Shown piece after piece: positions 1 to 9,606 of a stretch of 64,000 nt of DNA; the stretch's first letter is position 1; every line of letters begins with the position of its first letter. Below the pieces are notes generated by a model. That model worked only from the letters and a program-made list of their open reading frames with translations, did not search any database and was not told the origin of the DNA. The DNA is taken from assembly GCF_003057745.1 (NCBI RefSeq), contig NZ_QBJD02000004.1, forward strand, positions 1-64,000, given 5' to 3'. The stretch is from Enterobacter sp. RIT418. GTDB lineage: Bacteria; Pseudomonadota; Gammaproteobacteria; Enterobacterales; Enterobacteriaceae. Made by a program: the position numbers and the translations under genes.

Positions 1-37
1 GGGTCTCCCCATGTGAGAGTAGGGAACTGCCAGGCAT
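1..37 (+). rRNA. rrf: 5S rRNA, 3' end (partial)
   Basis: The first 37 bases match the conserved 3' end of enterobacterial 5S rRNA, including the AGTAGGGAACTGCCAGGCAT tail. The rest of the gene, and presumably the 23S and 16S genes of the operon, lie upstream of the window. The sequence is followed at once by a rho-independent terminator, as expected for the end of an rrn operon. Which rrn operon it is cannot be read here, but its position next to kgtP matches the E. coli rrnG neighbourhood. Confidence 0.93.
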
Positions 38-50
38 CAATTAAGAAGAA

Positions 51-78
51 CCCCGTACCGTAAGGTGCGGGGTTTTTT
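51..78 (+). terminator. rrn operon terminator
   Basis: A nine-pair stem (CCCCGTACC with GGTGCGGGG, one G-U pair, four-base GTAA loop) is followed by TTTTTT. This is a classic intrinsic terminator placed 13 bases after the end of 5S rRNA. Confidence 0.93.
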
Positions 79-138
79 GCTTTGCGCTAAGAATCCCACT
101 TAGCCTTTCTCTTAATCACTTATCCTGCTAATGAAATG

Positions 139-179
139 TGTGATCGTGGTCTCAATGTATAATATAACAAAATTATAAC
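139..179 (+). promoter_or_regulatory. candidate CRP site and promoter of kgtP
   Basis: TGTGATCGTGGTCTCA at 139-154 has a perfect left CRP half-site (TGTGA) and a 4/5 right half-site. TATAAC at 174-179 would serve as a -10 box with the CRP site near -40. A better -10 match, TATAAT at 158-163, would instead put the CRP site over the core promoter. CRP control suits a carbon-acid transporter, but this assignment is inference. Confidence 0.35.
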
Positions 180-249
180 ATTTAATTTACGAAGCAATTG
201 AGCCCTGTGGAGTCTACACGCGGCTGTTTATGGCAGGAGCATAGTCACA

Positions 250-1545
250 ATGACAGACAGTATTACATCGAACGGGGCGCTGGATCACAGCGACACCCGG
301 AGAAGGGTATGGGCAATCGTCAGTGCCTCTTCAGGAAATCTGGTCGAATGGTTCGACTTTTATGTCTACTCGTTTTGTTCACTCTACTTCGCACACATCT
401 TTTTTCCCTCTGGAAACTCGACGACTCAGCTACTTCAGACTGCCGGCGTTTTTGCCGCTGGATTTTTAATGCGTCCGATTGGTGGCTGGCTGTTTGGCCG
501 TATTGCCGATCGACGCGGACGTAAAACATCCATGCTGATCTCGGTATGCATGATGTGCTTTGGTTCGCTGGTTATTGCTTGCCTACCCGGCTATGCCACT
601 ATTGGAACCTGGGCACCGGCCCTGCTACTGCTCGCCCGTTTATTCCAGGGGCTGTCCGTCGGCGGAGAATACGGAACAAGTGCGACCTATATGAGTGAAA
701 TTGCCGTTGAGGGCCGTAAAGGATTTTACGCCTCTTTCCAGTACGTCACGCTCATTGGGGGTCAACTATTGGCAATCCTCGTGGTGGTGATCCTACAGCA
801 GATCCTGACAGACGAGCAGCTTCATAGCTGGGGTTGGCGCATTCCGTTTGCGATGGGGGCCGTGCTCGCCATTGTGGCGCTATGGCTGCGTCGCCAGCTG
901 GATGAAACGTCGAAAAAAGACGTTATGGCGCTGAAGGAGGCCGGGACATTCAAAGGTCTATGGCGCAACCGCAAAGCGTTTTTGATGGTCCTGGGATTCA
1001 CTGCGGGGGGATCGCTCAGCTTTTATACCTTCACCACCTATATGCAAAAGTATCTGGTCAATACCACCGGAATGCATGCGAATGTCGCCAGCATTGTTAT
1101 GACCGTTGCACTGTTTGTTTTCATGCTGATACAACCGGTCATTGGCGCACTTTCAGATAAGATTGGCCGACGCACCTCAATGCTGATTTTTGGCGGTCTA
1201 TCTGCGCTCTGTACGGTACCGATTCTGTCCGCGCTTCAGCATGTGTCCTCCCCCTATGCAGCGTTTGCGCTGGTGATGCTCGCAATGGTTATTGTGAGTT
1301 TCTATACCTCAATCAGCGGAATATTGAAGGCCGAAATGTTTCCTGCGCAGGTACGCGCGCTGGGCGTTGGGCTTTCTTATGCGGTGGCAAACGCGCTATT
1401 CGGTGGTTCTGCTGAATATGTTGCGCTGACGCTCAAATCATGGGGGAGCGAAACCACCTTCTTCTGGTACGTCACCGTGATGGGGGCATTGGCATTTATC
1501 GTGTCGCTGATGCTGCATCGCAAAGGAAAAGGGATTCGTCTTTAG
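250..1545 (+). CDS. kgtP: alpha-ketoglutarate permease KgtP
   Basis: This is an inner-membrane major facilitator superfamily symporter that imports 2-oxoglutarate with protons. The 431-residue protein is near the 432 residues of E. coli KgtP and closely similar over its whole length. It shows about twelve hydrophobic segments, the MFS loop motif [15 protein letters not shown] after helix 2, a related loop SDKIGRR in the second half, and the sugar-porter-like stretch [18 protein letters not shown] lies 10 bases before the ATG. The gene stands alone after the rRNA operon and its last four bases overlap the end of convergent yfiM. A longer frame-shifted reading near its start is a shadow. Confidence 0.96.
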   Translation: MTDSITSNGALDHSDTRRRVWAIVSASSGNLVEWFDFYVYSFCSLYFAHIFFPSGNSTTQLLQTAGVFAAGFLMRPIGGWLFGRIADRRGRKTSMLISVCMMCFGSLVIACLPGYATIGTWAPALLLLARLFQGLSVGGEYGTSATYMSEIAVEGRKGFYASFQYVTLIGGQLLAILVVVILQQILTDEQLHSWGWRIPFAMGAVLAIVALWLRRQLDETSKKDVMALKEAGTFKGLWRNRKAFLMVLGFTAGGSLSFYTFTTYMQKYLVNTTGMHANVASIVMTVALFVFMLIQPVIGALSDKIGRRTSMLIFGGLSALCTVPILSALQHVSSPYAAFALVMLAMVIVSFYTSISGILKAEMFPAQVRALGVGLSYAVANALFGGSAEYVALTLKSWGSETTFFWYVTVMGALAFIVSLMLHRKGKGIRL

Positions 1546-1865
1546 CGTTGCGCCATCTGCCAAACGGCGTAGCCGGTTGTCGCTCCGGCTACGTCCCAGG
1601 CGAAATCTTTCCAGCTCCAGCCGCTCCCGGAAGGGCGGCTATCCCACAATTCTTTCGATGCACCAAGGCTCACCGAAAACATAAAACCAATCGCCGCGCT
1701 GCGGTCCTGACTATAGCCCTGATGCTGAGCAACCTCATTACCGGCTGCGGACAGCATTGCTGATGCGAGAAAGTGTTGCGCTTTATCCTGACCGGACCAG
1801 CTATCGTTCGCCATATGGCTGCATCCGGTGAGTAAAAGAGTCGTAAGAAGGAGAGGGATACGCAT
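1542..1865 (-). CDS. yfiM: YfiM family lipoprotein
   Basis: This is a small predicted lipoprotein of 107 residues, the same length as E. coli YfiM and highly similar. The N-terminus is a lipoprotein signal peptide with lipobox LTGC (Cys15), so the mature protein should be lipid-anchored in the envelope. The conserved core includes [16 protein letters not shown] and a glycine- and tryptophan-rich C-terminal half ([16 protein letters not shown]) that resembles a membrane-associated segment. Its biochemical role is unknown. It lies downstream of pssA on the same strand, but the pssA terminator sits between them, so it probably has its own promoter or depends on read-through. Confidence 0.88.
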   Translation of the reverse strand: MRIPLLLTTLLLTGCSHMANDSWSGQDKAQHFLASAMLSAAGNEVAQHQGYSQDRSAAIGFMFSVSLGASKELWDSRPSGSGWSWKDFAWDVAGATTGYAVWQMAQR

Positions 1866-1878
1866 CAGCAGGCTCCAT

Positions 1879-1902
1879 AAAAAAGCCCTGTCGATGCAGG
1901 GC
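1879..1902 (-). terminator. pssA terminator
   Basis: Read on the minus strand, a six-pair GCCCTG/CAGGGC stem with a six-base loop is followed by TTTTTT. It starts just eight bases after the pssA stop codon. Confidence 0.8.
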
Positions 1903-1909
1903 CAGAGAA

Positions 1910-3265
1910 TTACAGAATACGGCTGATAAGCCGGTCGATACGGATACGGCGTAAACGACGAATAAGCTTGCGGACTTTTACCGGGTAATCGGCAATGCTT
2001 TGCAGATCTCGGTAGTGACGAACCACGGTAGTATGCGTGCGAATAAGCTCAAGTTCGCGTTCACGCTTAGCCGCAAGCTCGTGCTTCGGATCGTGGATCA
2101 GAATGGCATTTTCCAGATCCAGGCGCCAGGCGCGCGGGTTCAGGTTGTTGCCCGTCAGCAGCATCCACTCGTCATCTACCCACATCCCTTTCAGATGGTA
2201 GCTGTTGTCTTCATCTTTCCAGAGCCGCACAACCAACTGATCCGTGTTGACGTAGTACTGCAAACGACTCAGGAAACGGCGCAGGTTAATTTCATAAAGA
2301 TACGGCAGCGCGCCGATGATCTTAAACGGCTGATCTTCTGGAATAAAGAAATCATTCGCCGTTTTGTCGCCAACGATAATTTCGACTTTCTTACCGTCGC
2401 GCAGCAGCTGAATAATGTTGCGAACCAGAATGGCTGGAAGGTTGAAATATGGCGTGCAGATGGTGAGCTTATGCTCTGCGCACGGCATCAGGTGGAAAAT
2501 CGTTTTATTCAGCAGGCTCGATTTACCTAAACCGACCAGCGGAGTAACGGATAACTCTTCGTTATTGGCATCGCCCTGGAAGTGGTAAACCGCGTCACGC
2601 AGCTCCTGGCGGAAAGAACGAATATCGTTTTTAATTTCCGGGCTTTTAGGACGCTGAGGATCGTCAAGTCGATTCACACCACGACCGTGCACCAGGTTTT
2701 TATCAACCCAGTTAAACATGATATCGGCCATCTGCGGATTGCGAATCAGGTGGTAACGGTCGTAGCGGTATTTATCGAGCTGATGCAGGTAAACGTCATT
2801 CAGGCTTGCGCCGCTATAAAGCACGCTGTCATCAATAATGAAGCCTTTGAAATGGAGAACGCCAAGCGCTTCTCGCGTATTAACAGGTACACCGTATACC
2901 GGAACATCAACGCCCGGGTTTTCCTGTGCCGTGCGGCAATACCAGTCTGCATTGGTGTTCGACGCGGCAGCGCCGATGCGTCCGCGCTGGCCGCGATGCC
3001 AGTCAACCAGCACGCGTACATCCAGTTCAGGACGATGGCGTTTAGCTTCATAGAGCGCGTTCAGGATCGCACGCCCACCTTCATCCTGTTCAAGATACAG
3101 CGCCACAATGCAGATGCGTCGCGTCGCGCTGGCAATCTTTTCCAGAAGCGTCTCCCGAAAATGAGCGGGAGCGTAAAAGAACTCTACATCATCAACTGAC
3201 TGAGAAATCTTCGGTAGTTGAGCAAGGTGTTGTTGATGTTTATTGCGCTTAAATTTTGACAACAT
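1910..3265 (-). CDS. pssA: phosphatidylserine synthase PssA
   Basis: PssA makes phosphatidylserine from CDP-diacylglycerol and serine, the first step of the phosphatidylethanolamine branch. The protein belongs to the phospholipase D superfamily and carries two HKD motifs, [10 protein letters not shown] near residue 138 and [10 protein letters not shown] near residue 357, which supply the catalytic His and Lys pairs. It has no membrane helices, and the very basic C-terminus ([17 protein letters not shown]) fits peripheral binding to acidic membranes. I chose the ATG at 3265, giving 451 residues as in E. coli. A GTG one codon upstream is the alternative. It is read after patZ, with a gap of 110 bases. 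Confidence 0.96.
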   Translation of the reverse strand: MLSKFKRNKHQQHLAQLPKISQSVDDVEFFYAPAHFRETLLEKIASATRRICIVALYLEQDEGGRAILNALYEAKRHRPELDVRVLVDWHRGQRGRIGAAASNTNADWYCRTAQENPGVDVPVYGVPVNTREALGVLHFKGFIIDDSVLYSGASLNDVYLHQLDKYRYDRYHLIRNPQMADIMFNWVDKNLVHGRGVNRLDDPQRPKSPEIKNDIRSFRQELRDAVYHFQGDANNEELSVTPLVGLGKSSLLNKTIFHLMPCAEHKLTICTPYFNLPAILVRNIIQLLRDGKKVEIIVGDKTANDFFIPEDQPFKIIGALPYLYEINLRRFLSRLQYYVNTDQLVVRLWKDEDNSYHLKGMWVDDEWMLLTGNNLNPRAWRLDLENAILIHDPKHELAAKRERELELIRTHTTVVRHYRDLQSIADYPVKVRKLIRRLRRIRIDRLISRIL

Positions 3266-3375
3266 CACAGTGCGTTTCTTCTCTGTTCATTGAAGGGTTG
3301 TCTGTACCATGCAAACAACATAAGCGGACAATGATACCACCAGTGCCGACCAAAGTGGTTAACATTTCCAGTAGC

Positions 3376-6039
3376 TTACTCGCGTTTATCGAAAGCGTTC
3401 AGCCGCAGAGTCAGGGAAACAATGCCTTCATCCAGCTGAATATCAACGTCAAATCCGAGTTTTCGCGCAAGGGTTACCATACCGCGGTTGTTTGGCATCG
3501 TAATGCCGTTCAGGCGTCGCAATCCGTGATCGCGCGTATAACTGATGAGTTTTTCGAGTAGCCGTCTGCCCAGCCCCAATCCTTTAAGATCGGAACGCAC
3601 CAGCACCGCAAATTCGGCATCAACGTTATCCGGGTCAGAAATCGCCCGGGTCACGCCGAGGATCTCATCTCCCCGATTGGAACGACGAACGGCCACAAAC
3701 GCCATTTCTCGATCGTAGTCGATCTGGGTCATGTTGGCTAAATCATCATGGGTAAACTCGTTGATTTCGCTAAAGTAGCGATAATAAAGATCTTCTTTGG
3801 TGACTTTTGAAATAAACGTTCTCAGCTGCGGTTCATCCTCCGGAAGGATGGGGCGAAACAGCGCGCGTTCTCCGTTCTTCATCTCTACCCACTCTTCAAG
3901 CTGCAGCGGGTAGGGGCGAATCGCCAGCCGGCTTTCGCGGTCGCCTTCGAATGGGGCAATATCAAGCGTCACGTCCAGCGCGGTAAATTCACTGCCGGAG
4001 GCGAGAAGGGGGTGAATATCCAGCCGCTGGATCTCCGCGCAATCGACGACCAGGTTAGACACCTGTACCAGAAACTGGCTCAGGCCTGCGATATCTAGCG
4101 GGCGTAGCGCGCTGCGGCCGCGGATCTTTTTACTTTTTATTGCCTGAATGATCAGGTATCGCGCCAGGTTCATGTTAAGCGGCGGAAGCGCCACGACGGC
4201 CTGCTCCTCAGGTCGCCACTCTATGCCGCCTTCGCCCAGCATGATTAGCGGGCCAAACACCGGGTCATGCTCCACCACCACCCGCAGCTCCTGAGCGCCC
4301 GCACGATTAGCCATGCTTTGCACCAGCAGCCCGTGAACCCTTGCCTGCGGCCATGCCATCTTCACGCGATCGATAATAGCATTGGCCGCCTGCTGAACTT
4401 CCGCCGCGGTACGCAAGTAAAGCATGACGCCCTGGACATCTGATTTATGTGGAATATCCGGCGAGCGAAGCTTAAGGGCGACCGGATAGCCGATTTGTTC
4501 AGCAATATGAACAGCCTCCGCGCTGTCGCTGGCAATCCAGGTTGGCAGCGTCTGCATGCCGTAGCTGCCCAGAATGGACTGAACCTCATGGGTGTCCAGC
4601 GAGGTTGCCCCCTCATCAAGCGCCTGCTGTAAAAGGCGGTGGGCGTCGAGCGTGTTGGCCGTGAGATTTCCGGGCAGGGCGGGCGTTTCGCGCAGCTGTT
4701 TCTGATTGCGGCGGTATTCCACCATATGCATAAAGGCGGTGATGGTACCTTCCGGTGTGCGATAAGTCGGTAACCCCGCCTCGCTGAATAGGCGTCGGGC
4801 CTCCTGCGAAGAAAACTCGCCGCACCAGTTCGTTAAGAGCGTGACGTATTTCCCGCGCGGATGGTTTTTTACCGCCTCAATGAGCGCCCGCGCGCTTTCG
4901 CTACCGGGCGCAACGGCGCTGGGTGAGTGGATAATAAGCAGCGCGTCAAAATCCTGGCTGTCGAGCAAGATGGATATCGCCTTAACGTAGCGCTCGCTGC
5001 TGGCATCATCGCGCAGGTCCAGCGGATTGCCGGGGGAAACGCTTGCAGGCAGCGCCTCTTGCAGATGCTGGAGCGTTTCTTCACCCAGCGCGGCGAGTTT
5101 CCCGTTGCGTAGCCACAGCTCGTCCAGCGCAAGCGCGGCAGGCGCAGCGCCGTTGCTGACGATCATCAGCTTCTCTCCGCGCAGCGGGCGCATATGGCTT
5201 AGCGTCTCTACGGCTGAAAAAAGCTCATGCGTATCCTGAACGCGCAGCAGGCCAGCGCGCTGTATCGCCGCGTCCCAGGCCGGGTCCATGCCGGAGTGAG
5301 AATGGAGAAGGCGCTGCGCCGCCGGGCTGCGCCCGCTTTTGATGACCAGGATCGGTTTATTTCGGGAGGCGCTGCGCGAGGCGGAAACGAAGCGGCGCGC
5401 ATCGCCAAGGTGTTCTAAATAGAGAAGAATGGCGCTGGTTTTGCCGTCTCGGGCCAGAAAATCGAGCAGCTCGTCGACGTCAATGTCCAGGCTATCGCCG
5501 AGGGCGATGAAGTAAGAGAAGCCCATTTCCCGCTGCTGGGCCCAGTCGAGAATAGTGTTCGATACGGCAGCGGACTGGGAGATAAAAGCCAGCTTGCCTT
5601 TGCGAATCGGTACGGGGGAAAAGCTGGCGTTTAACCCCTGCCACGGCGCCAGCAGGCCCAGACTGTTAGGGCCTAAAATTCGCATCTGGTACAGCCTGGC
5701 ACACGCCAGCAGCTCGGCCTGCTGTTCAGGGGGCGACGAAAGAATGATGCAGGTTTTACAGCCTTTCTGCCCGAGTGATTCCAGCAGTTCCAGATTCCGC
5801 TTTGCGTGCGTACAGAGGATGGCTAAATCGGGCTCGAAGGGCAGGCTTTGTACGTCCGGCCAGGCAAGCACGCCCTGAACCGCCTTGTAAGCGGGCGTGA
5901 CGGGCATCACGGGGCCATTGAATCCACCGGCCAAAAGGTTACGCATCATCAGATAACCGGCGCGATCCGGCTTCATTGATGCGGCAATAACGGCTATGGA
6001 TTTCGGACGTAGTAGCGCTTCTAACCCTCGCTGGCTCAT
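3376..6039 (-). CDS. patZ: protein lysine acetyltransferase PatZ
   Basis: PatZ (Pka, YfiQ) is the GNAT-type protein acetyltransferase that uses acetyl-CoA to modify lysines, notably on acetyl-CoA synthetase. The 887-residue protein has an N-terminal CoA-binding and succinyl-CoA-ligase-like part (about 1-460), an ATP-grasp-like part (about 480-700) and a C-terminal GNAT domain (about 725-887) with the acetyl-CoA loop GLGLGRRLLEKL. This layout matches the enterobacterial family and its usual length of 886. AGGAG lies seven bases before the ATG. It follows tapT by 35 bases on the same strand, so the two are probably co-transcribed. Confidence 0.95.
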   Translation of the reverse strand: MSQRGLEALLRPKSIAVIAASMKPDRAGYLMMRNLLAGGFNGPVMPVTPAYKAVQGVLAWPDVQSLPFEPDLAILCTHAKRNLELLESLGQKGCKTCIILSSPPEQQAELLACARLYQMRILGPNSLGLLAPWQGLNASFSPVPIRKGKLAFISQSAAVSNTILDWAQQREMGFSYFIALGDSLDIDVDELLDFLARDGKTSAILLYLEHLGDARRFVSASRSASRNKPILVIKSGRSPAAQRLLHSHSGMDPAWDAAIQRAGLLRVQDTHELFSAVETLSHMRPLRGEKLMIVSNGAAPAALALDELWLRNGKLAALGEETLQHLQEALPASVSPGNPLDLRDDASSERYVKAISILLDSQDFDALLIIHSPSAVAPGSESARALIEAVKNHPRGKYVTLLTNWCGEFSSQEARRLFSEAGLPTYRTPEGTITAFMHMVEYRRNQKQLRETPALPGNLTANTLDAHRLLQQALDEGATSLDTHEVQSILGSYGMQTLPTWIASDSAEAVHIAEQIGYPVALKLRSPDIPHKSDVQGVMLYLRTAAEVQQAANAIIDRVKMAWPQARVHGLLVQSMANRAGAQELRVVVEHDPVFGPLIMLGEGGIEWRPEEQAVVALPPLNMNLARYLIIQAIKSKKIRGRSALRPLDIAGLSQFLVQVSNLVVDCAEIQRLDIHPLLASGSEFTALDVTLDIAPFEGDRESRLAIRPYPLQLEEWVEMKNGERALFRPILPEDEPQLRTFISKVTKEDLYYRYFSEINEFTHDDLANMTQIDYDREMAFVAVRRSNRGDEILGVTRAISDPDNVDAEFAVLVRSDLKGLGLGRRLLEKLISYTRDHGLRRLNGITMPNNRGMVTLARKLGFDVDIQLDEGIVSLTLRLNAFDKRE

Positions 6040-6074
6040 GCAGATCTCCTGTTAATGCAAGCGACCTGATGATT

Positions 6075-6773
6075 TTAAACGCTTTCTGCCTCGCTTGCTG
6101 TGACGTTGCCCTTATGAACGGTTTTTCCCGCCAGATAGCGTTCGCGGAAGCAGGTAAAATGGTTGCCCAGCGCGGCGGCGGCCTGCGTGTCACCTGCCAG
6201 GTCGAGAAGCGCGATCGCCACTTCTGCGGTGCAATATTGTCCGTCGGCATGCGCTTCGCGCAGGCGGTAGGCCGAGACGCGAGACAAATCGACGGAAATG
6301 ACCGGCAGTGCGTCAAGGTACGGACTTTTACGAAACATCTTGCGCGCTTCCGTCCAGGTGCCGTCAAGCATAATAAACAGCGGCGGCTTACCGGAAGGGG
6401 GGGCGGAGAATACCTGACGATGCTCTCCCGCGTAGGAGGCCGGGAAAACGACCATTGGCTGGTAGGCCTCGGTTCTGACCAGGTCGAGCAGCCCCTGTGG
6501 AGGCTCGGTTCGTGACCACTGAAACGCGGCGGTATCGGGGAGGATATCGGCAATTAAGCGTCCCGTATTGCTCGGCTTCATTGGCTCGGTATCGAACATC
6601 ACCAGGCAAAAACGGCTCTCTGCACTGCTCGGCGCAAGCGTTTCACACAGGCAAACCTTATGCGGCAGCAGGCAGCGCTGACACCGGCGGATGCGGTTAC
6701 CGCGGGCGAGAAAAGGACGAGTCGCGCGGGCAAGGCGTTCGGCGCGGAGTTGAAGAACGGCATTATCAGTCAT
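6075..6773 (-). CDS. tapT: tRNA-uridine aminocarboxypropyltransferase TapT
   Basis: TapT (YfiP) is a DTW-domain enzyme that transfers the aminocarboxypropyl group of S-adenosylmethionine to uridine 47 of tRNAs, giving acp3U. The 232-residue protein has the length of E. coli YfiP. It shows the N-terminal cysteine cluster CQRCLLPHKVCLC, a probable zinc site around residues 33-45, and the family motif in LDGTWTEARKMFRKS near residue 137. It lies between trxC and patZ on the same strand. The function follows from family knowledge, and the motif itself is visible in the sequence. Confidence 0.92.
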   Translation of the reverse strand: MTDNAVLQLRAERLARATRPFLARGNRIRRCQRCLLPHKVCLCETLAPSSAESRFCLVMFDTEPMKPSNTGRLIADILPDTAAFQWSRTEPPQGLLDLVRTEAYQPMVVFPASYAGEHRQVFSAPPSGKPPLFIMLDGTWTEARKMFRKSPYLDALPVISVDLSRVSAYRLREAHADGQYCTAEVAIALLDLAGDTQAAAALGNHFTCFRERYLAGKTVHKGNVTASEAESV

Positions 6774-6814
6774 GGGCGGAATGCGGGAAAAAGCCTATTT
6801 TCGCAGAGGTGAGA

Positions 6815-6837
6815 ACGGGGCACAAGATGTGCCCCGT
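6815..6837 (-). terminator. stem-loop after trxC
   Basis: A perfect nine-pair stem (ACGGGGCAC/GTGCCCCGT, loop of five) lies just after the trxC stop codon. No uridine run follows on the minus strand, so it may be only a partial terminator or an mRNA 3'-end stabiliser between trxC and tapT. Confidence 0.5.
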
Positions 6838-6842
6838 GATTG

Positions 6843-7262
6843 TTACACGGACTCGTTAAGCCAGCTCTCGAACGGGGCCTTAGGCACCGCGCCGTTGAGC
6901 ATGTCGATAACCTCACCATTTTTGAAAATCATGATGGTCGGGATGCTGCGAATGCGATAGCGGGCGCTGAGCTCGCGCTCCGCTTCGGTGTTCACTTTCA
7001 CAAAGCGCATTTTGCCGCTGCGCTCTTCGGCCACATCCTCAAAAATAGGCGCGAAGCTGCGGCAGGGGCCACACCACGGCGCCCAGAAATCAACAACCAC
7101 CGGGAGATCGTCCTTGAGGAGTTTGTCCAGCGTAGCACCGGTAGCGTTAATGACGTCACCATCAAACAGCTCATGGCCACAACGCCCGCATTTCGCACCA
7201 TCGTCAATCCGATCTTCCGGAATGCGATTAAGAGCCTGACAGTTGGCACATACGGTATTCAT
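6843..7262 (-). CDS. trxC: thioredoxin 2 TrxC
   Basis: TrxC is a cytoplasmic thiol-disulfide reductase used in oxidative stress, with an extra N-terminal zinc-binding domain. The 139-residue protein has two CxxC pairs near the N-terminus (CANC at 5-8 and CGRC at 26-29) that bind zinc, and the active site WCGPC near residue 64 in the thioredoxin fold. The conserved cis-proline segment IPTIMIF is present. Length and sequence match E. coli TrxC. In E. coli the gene belongs to the OxyR regulon, but I did not identify a clear OxyR site in the 200 bases upstream. Confidence 0.96.
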   Translation of the reverse strand: MNTVCANCQALNRIPEDRIDDGAKCGRCGHELFDGDVINATGATLDKLLKDDLPVVVDFWAPWCGPCRSFAPIFEDVAEERSGKMRFVKVNTEAERELSARYRIRSIPTIMIFKNGEVIDMLNGAVPKAPFESWLNESV

Positions 7263-7466
7263 AACTAACCTCTGATAAAGCCGTGGGACAGCGGCAGAAT
7301 GCCGATAATGTTTCTGATATGTTACATATTATCAATGAGGCTGTTTAAAACGACAATGCGTTTTATTCAATGAGAACAATAGTCACAGGCTTTTGTACGA
7401 AATTATGGCTATGCGCTGGCACATCGGGTAATCTGCGCGCTTCGCGCAGCGCTGGTGGAGAAAAGC

Positions 7467-8552
7467 ATGAACGACGAAATGAAAAACAAAAGCGGCAAGG
7501 TCAAAGTGATGTATGTCCGCAGTGATGATGACTCTGATAAACGCACCCAAAATCCGCGTACCGGAAAAGGTGGCGGGCGTCCGGCGTCCTCTCGTGCAGA
7601 CGGTGGCCGTCGCCCCGCCCGCGATGACAGAAATACCCGTGGTGATGACCGCAAACGTGATGACCGTAAGCGTGACGATCGCAAACGCGACGACTTCTCG
7701 CGCGAGGCGTCATCTCCGTGGCGCACCGTTTCCCGCGCCCCTGGCGATGACGCGCCGGAAAAAGCCGATCACGGCGGCATTAGTGGTAAAAGCTTTATCG
7801 ATCCGGAAGTTCTGCGCCGCCAGCGTGCAGAAGAGACCCGCGTGTACGGTGAAAATGCCTGCCAGGCCCTGTTCCAGAGCCGTCCAGAGTGTATCGTTCG
7901 CGCCTGGTTTATCCAGAGCGTTACGCCACGCTTTAAAGAAGCGCTTCGCTGGATGGCGGCAAACCGCAAAGCGTACCACGTGGTTGACGATGCCGAGCTG
8001 ACCAAAGCGTCCGGCACCGAGCACCACGGCGGCGTTTGCTTCCTGATCAAAAAGCGTAACGGCACCACCGTTCAGCAGTGGGTCAGCCAGGCGGAAGCCG
8101 ATGATTGCGTGCTGGCGCTGGAGGATGTGGGCAACCCGCATAACCTGGGTGCAATGATGCGCAGCTGCGCGCACTTCGGCGTGAAGGGCGTTCTGCTGCA
8201 GGATGCGGCTCTGCTTGAGTCTGGTGCGGCTATCCGTACCGCAGAAGGCGGTGCCGAGCACGTTCAGCCGATCACTGGTGATAGCGTTCTGGACGCGATC
8301 GAGCAGTTCCGCAAAGCGGGCTATTCCATTGTGACCACGTCAAGCCACGCCGGCACGCCGCTGTTCAAAGCAACGCTGCCGCGCAAGATGGTGCTGGTGC
8401 TGGGTCAGGAACGTGATGGTCTGTCAGATGCCGCGCTGTCCAGCGCCGATCTGAGCGTCTCTATTGACGGGACGGGCAATGTAGAAAGCCTCAACGTTTC
8501 CGTTGCAACCGGCGTCCTGCTGGCTGAATGGTGGCGTCAGAACAAAGCATAA
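7467..8552 (+). CDS. yfiF: YfiF, SpoU-family tRNA/rRNA methyltransferase
   Basis: YfiF is a SPOUT-superfamily RNA 2'-O-methyltransferase-like protein whose exact target is unknown. The C-terminal catalytic domain (about 205-361) has the SpoU motifs [30 protein letters not shown] and [12 protein letters not shown], and a substrate-binding domain precedes it. The N-terminal 90 residues are charged and disordered. At 7645-7695 they hold three exact DDRKR repeats that the E. coli protein, as I recall it, lacks, which helps make this copy longer (361 against 345). I chose the ATG at 7467 because GGAG sits six bases upstream and homologues start MNDEM. A GTG at 7455 is the alternative. Confidence 0.92.
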   Translation: MNDEMKNKSGKVKVMYVRSDDDSDKRTQNPRTGKGGGRPASSRADGGRRPARDDRNTRGDDRKRDDRKRDDRKRDDFSREASSPWRTVSRAPGDDAPEKADHGGISGKSFIDPEVLRRQRAEETRVYGENACQALFQSRPECIVRAWFIQSVTPRFKEALRWMAANRKAYHVVDDAELTKASGTEHHGGVCFLIKKRNGTTVQQWVSQAEADDCVLALEDVGNPHNLGAMMRSCAHFGVKGVLLQDAALLESGAAIRTAEGGAEHVQPITGDSVLDAIEQFRKAGYSIVTTSSHAGTPLFKATLPRKMVLVLGQERDGLSDAALSSADLSVSIDGTGNVESLNVSVATGVLLAEWWRQNKA

Positions 8553-8566
8553 GCCTTTATGCTTTG

Positions 8567-8592
8567 TGTATGCCCGGCAAGCCGGGCATACA
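8567..8592. terminator. perfect stem-loop between yfiF and ung
   Basis: TGTATGCCCGGC and its exact complement, separated by only two bases, form a 12-pair palindrome between the convergent genes yfiF and ung. No strong T-run follows on either strand. It may be a REP-like unit or a bidirectional transcription block. Confidence 0.6.
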
Positions 8593-8600
8593 TACTCAAT

Positions 8601-9290
8601 TTATTCACTCTCTGCCGGTATCACGGGCATCCAGTCAATCGGCTTTTCGCCACGCTTTTCCAGCCACTCATTTGCCAGAACAAAATGGTTACTGCCGAAG
8701 AAGCCGCGATGCGCGGAGAGCGGTGATGGGTGCGGCGCTTTCAGTACGTGATGGCGCTGGCGGTCGATAATCGCCCCTTTTTTCTGCGCATGTGATCCCC
8801 ACAGTAAAAACACAACCCCTTCGCGATGCTCGTTGATAAGGCTAATTACCTTGTCAGTAAAGGTTTCCCATCCCAGGCTAGCGTGGGAATGCGCCTGACC
8901 TGCACGCACGGTCAGCACGGTGTTTAACAACAGCACCCCCTGATGCGCCCAGCTTTCAAGATAGCCGTGTTTGGGACGAACAAAGCCTGGTATCGTGCCT
9001 TCAAGCTCTTTATACATATTTAACAAAGAGGGCGGAATGGCGATCCCTGGACGTACGGAAAAGGCAAGGCCGTGCGCCTGCCCCGGCCCGTGATAAGGAT
9101 CCTGGCCGAGGATAACGACCTTAACATCGCTCAGTTCGGTATAGCGAAACGCGTTGAAAACATCCTTCTGCGGGGGATAGATCGTCTGGCCGGCCTGACG
9201 TTCTGCCGCAACGGTGCTCAGCGTGTTAATGAAGTAGGGCTGCTGCTTTTCATCTGCCAGCACGTCATGCCATGTCAACGGTGTGCTCAT
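8601..9290 (-). CDS. ung: uracil-DNA glycosylase Ung
   Basis: Ung removes uracil from DNA, starting base excision repair. The 229-residue protein carries the water-activating motif [10 protein letters not shown] with catalytic Asp64 and the DNA-intercalation motif [10 protein letters not shown] with His187, both at the positions known in E. coli Ung. The substrate-binding stretch [10 protein letters not shown] is also present. Length and sequence are nearly identical to the family. It is convergent with yfiF and divergent from grcA, and appears to be a single-gene unit. Confidence 0.97.
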   Translation of the reverse strand: MSTPLTWHDVLADEKQQPYFINTLSTVAAERQAGQTIYPPQKDVFNAFRYTELSDVKVVILGQDPYHGPGQAHGLAFSVRPGIAIPPSLLNMYKELEGTIPGFVRPKHGYLESWAHQGVLLLNTVLTVRAGQAHSHASLGWETFTDKVISLINEHREGVVFLLWGSHAQKKGAIIDRQRHHVLKAPHPSPLSAHRGFFGSNHFVLANEWLEKRGEKPIDWMPVIPAESE

Positions 9291-9433
9291 CTCGCTCTCC
9301 TGCGAATTTCAAAACTGCGCCTAGCTTACCCGTTAACGCGTGATGAGCAAAACGTGACGACAAGATTCGTCTCTAAGTCCTTAAATTTTATTTTAAAAAG
9401 TGTGTAATGATTTGAATTGGTAAGGAGTTTAAA

Positions 9434-9447
9434 TTGATTTAAAACAA
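9434..9447 (+). promoter_or_regulatory. upstream FNR-like site of grcA
   Basis: TTGATTTAAAACAA has a perfect left FNR half-site (TTGAT) and one mismatch in the right half (AACAA for ATCAA). It lies 53 bases upstream of a perfect FNR site. It could be a second FNR site or part of an ArcA-binding region. Confidence 0.5.
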
Positions 9448-9486
9448 TAAATTCAGACCGCACTCTTTATGTGGTTGGTGTTTTTG

Positions 9487-9528
9487 TTGATTTAAATCAA
9501 CAAATCACCCGAGCCTGGGTGATATATA
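9487..9528 (+). promoter_or_regulatory. FNR-activated promoter of grcA
   Basis: TTGATTTAAATCAA at 9487-9500 is a perfect FNR box (TTGAT-N4-ATCAA). TATATA at 9523-9528 fits a -10 box. With transcription starting near 9535 the FNR box is centred at about -41.5, the standard class II activator position. This agrees with anaerobic induction of grcA in E. coli. The transcribed leader then contains a short GC hairpin (9559-9572) before the ribosome-binding site GGGAGG at 9595. The 315-base ung-grcA gap contains no gene. Confidence 0.82.
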
Positions 9529-9606
9529 TACACACAAGCAACAATGGTTTTACCAATTGGCCGCGAGCGGCCGAATCCAGATAATGTAGCCTAAGGGAGG
9601 CAACAC

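Noticed and set aside
7645-7695. The short tandem repeats as a CRISPR-like array
   Set aside because: The repeats are in frame, directly adjacent with no spacers, and encode DDRKR units of a protein tail.
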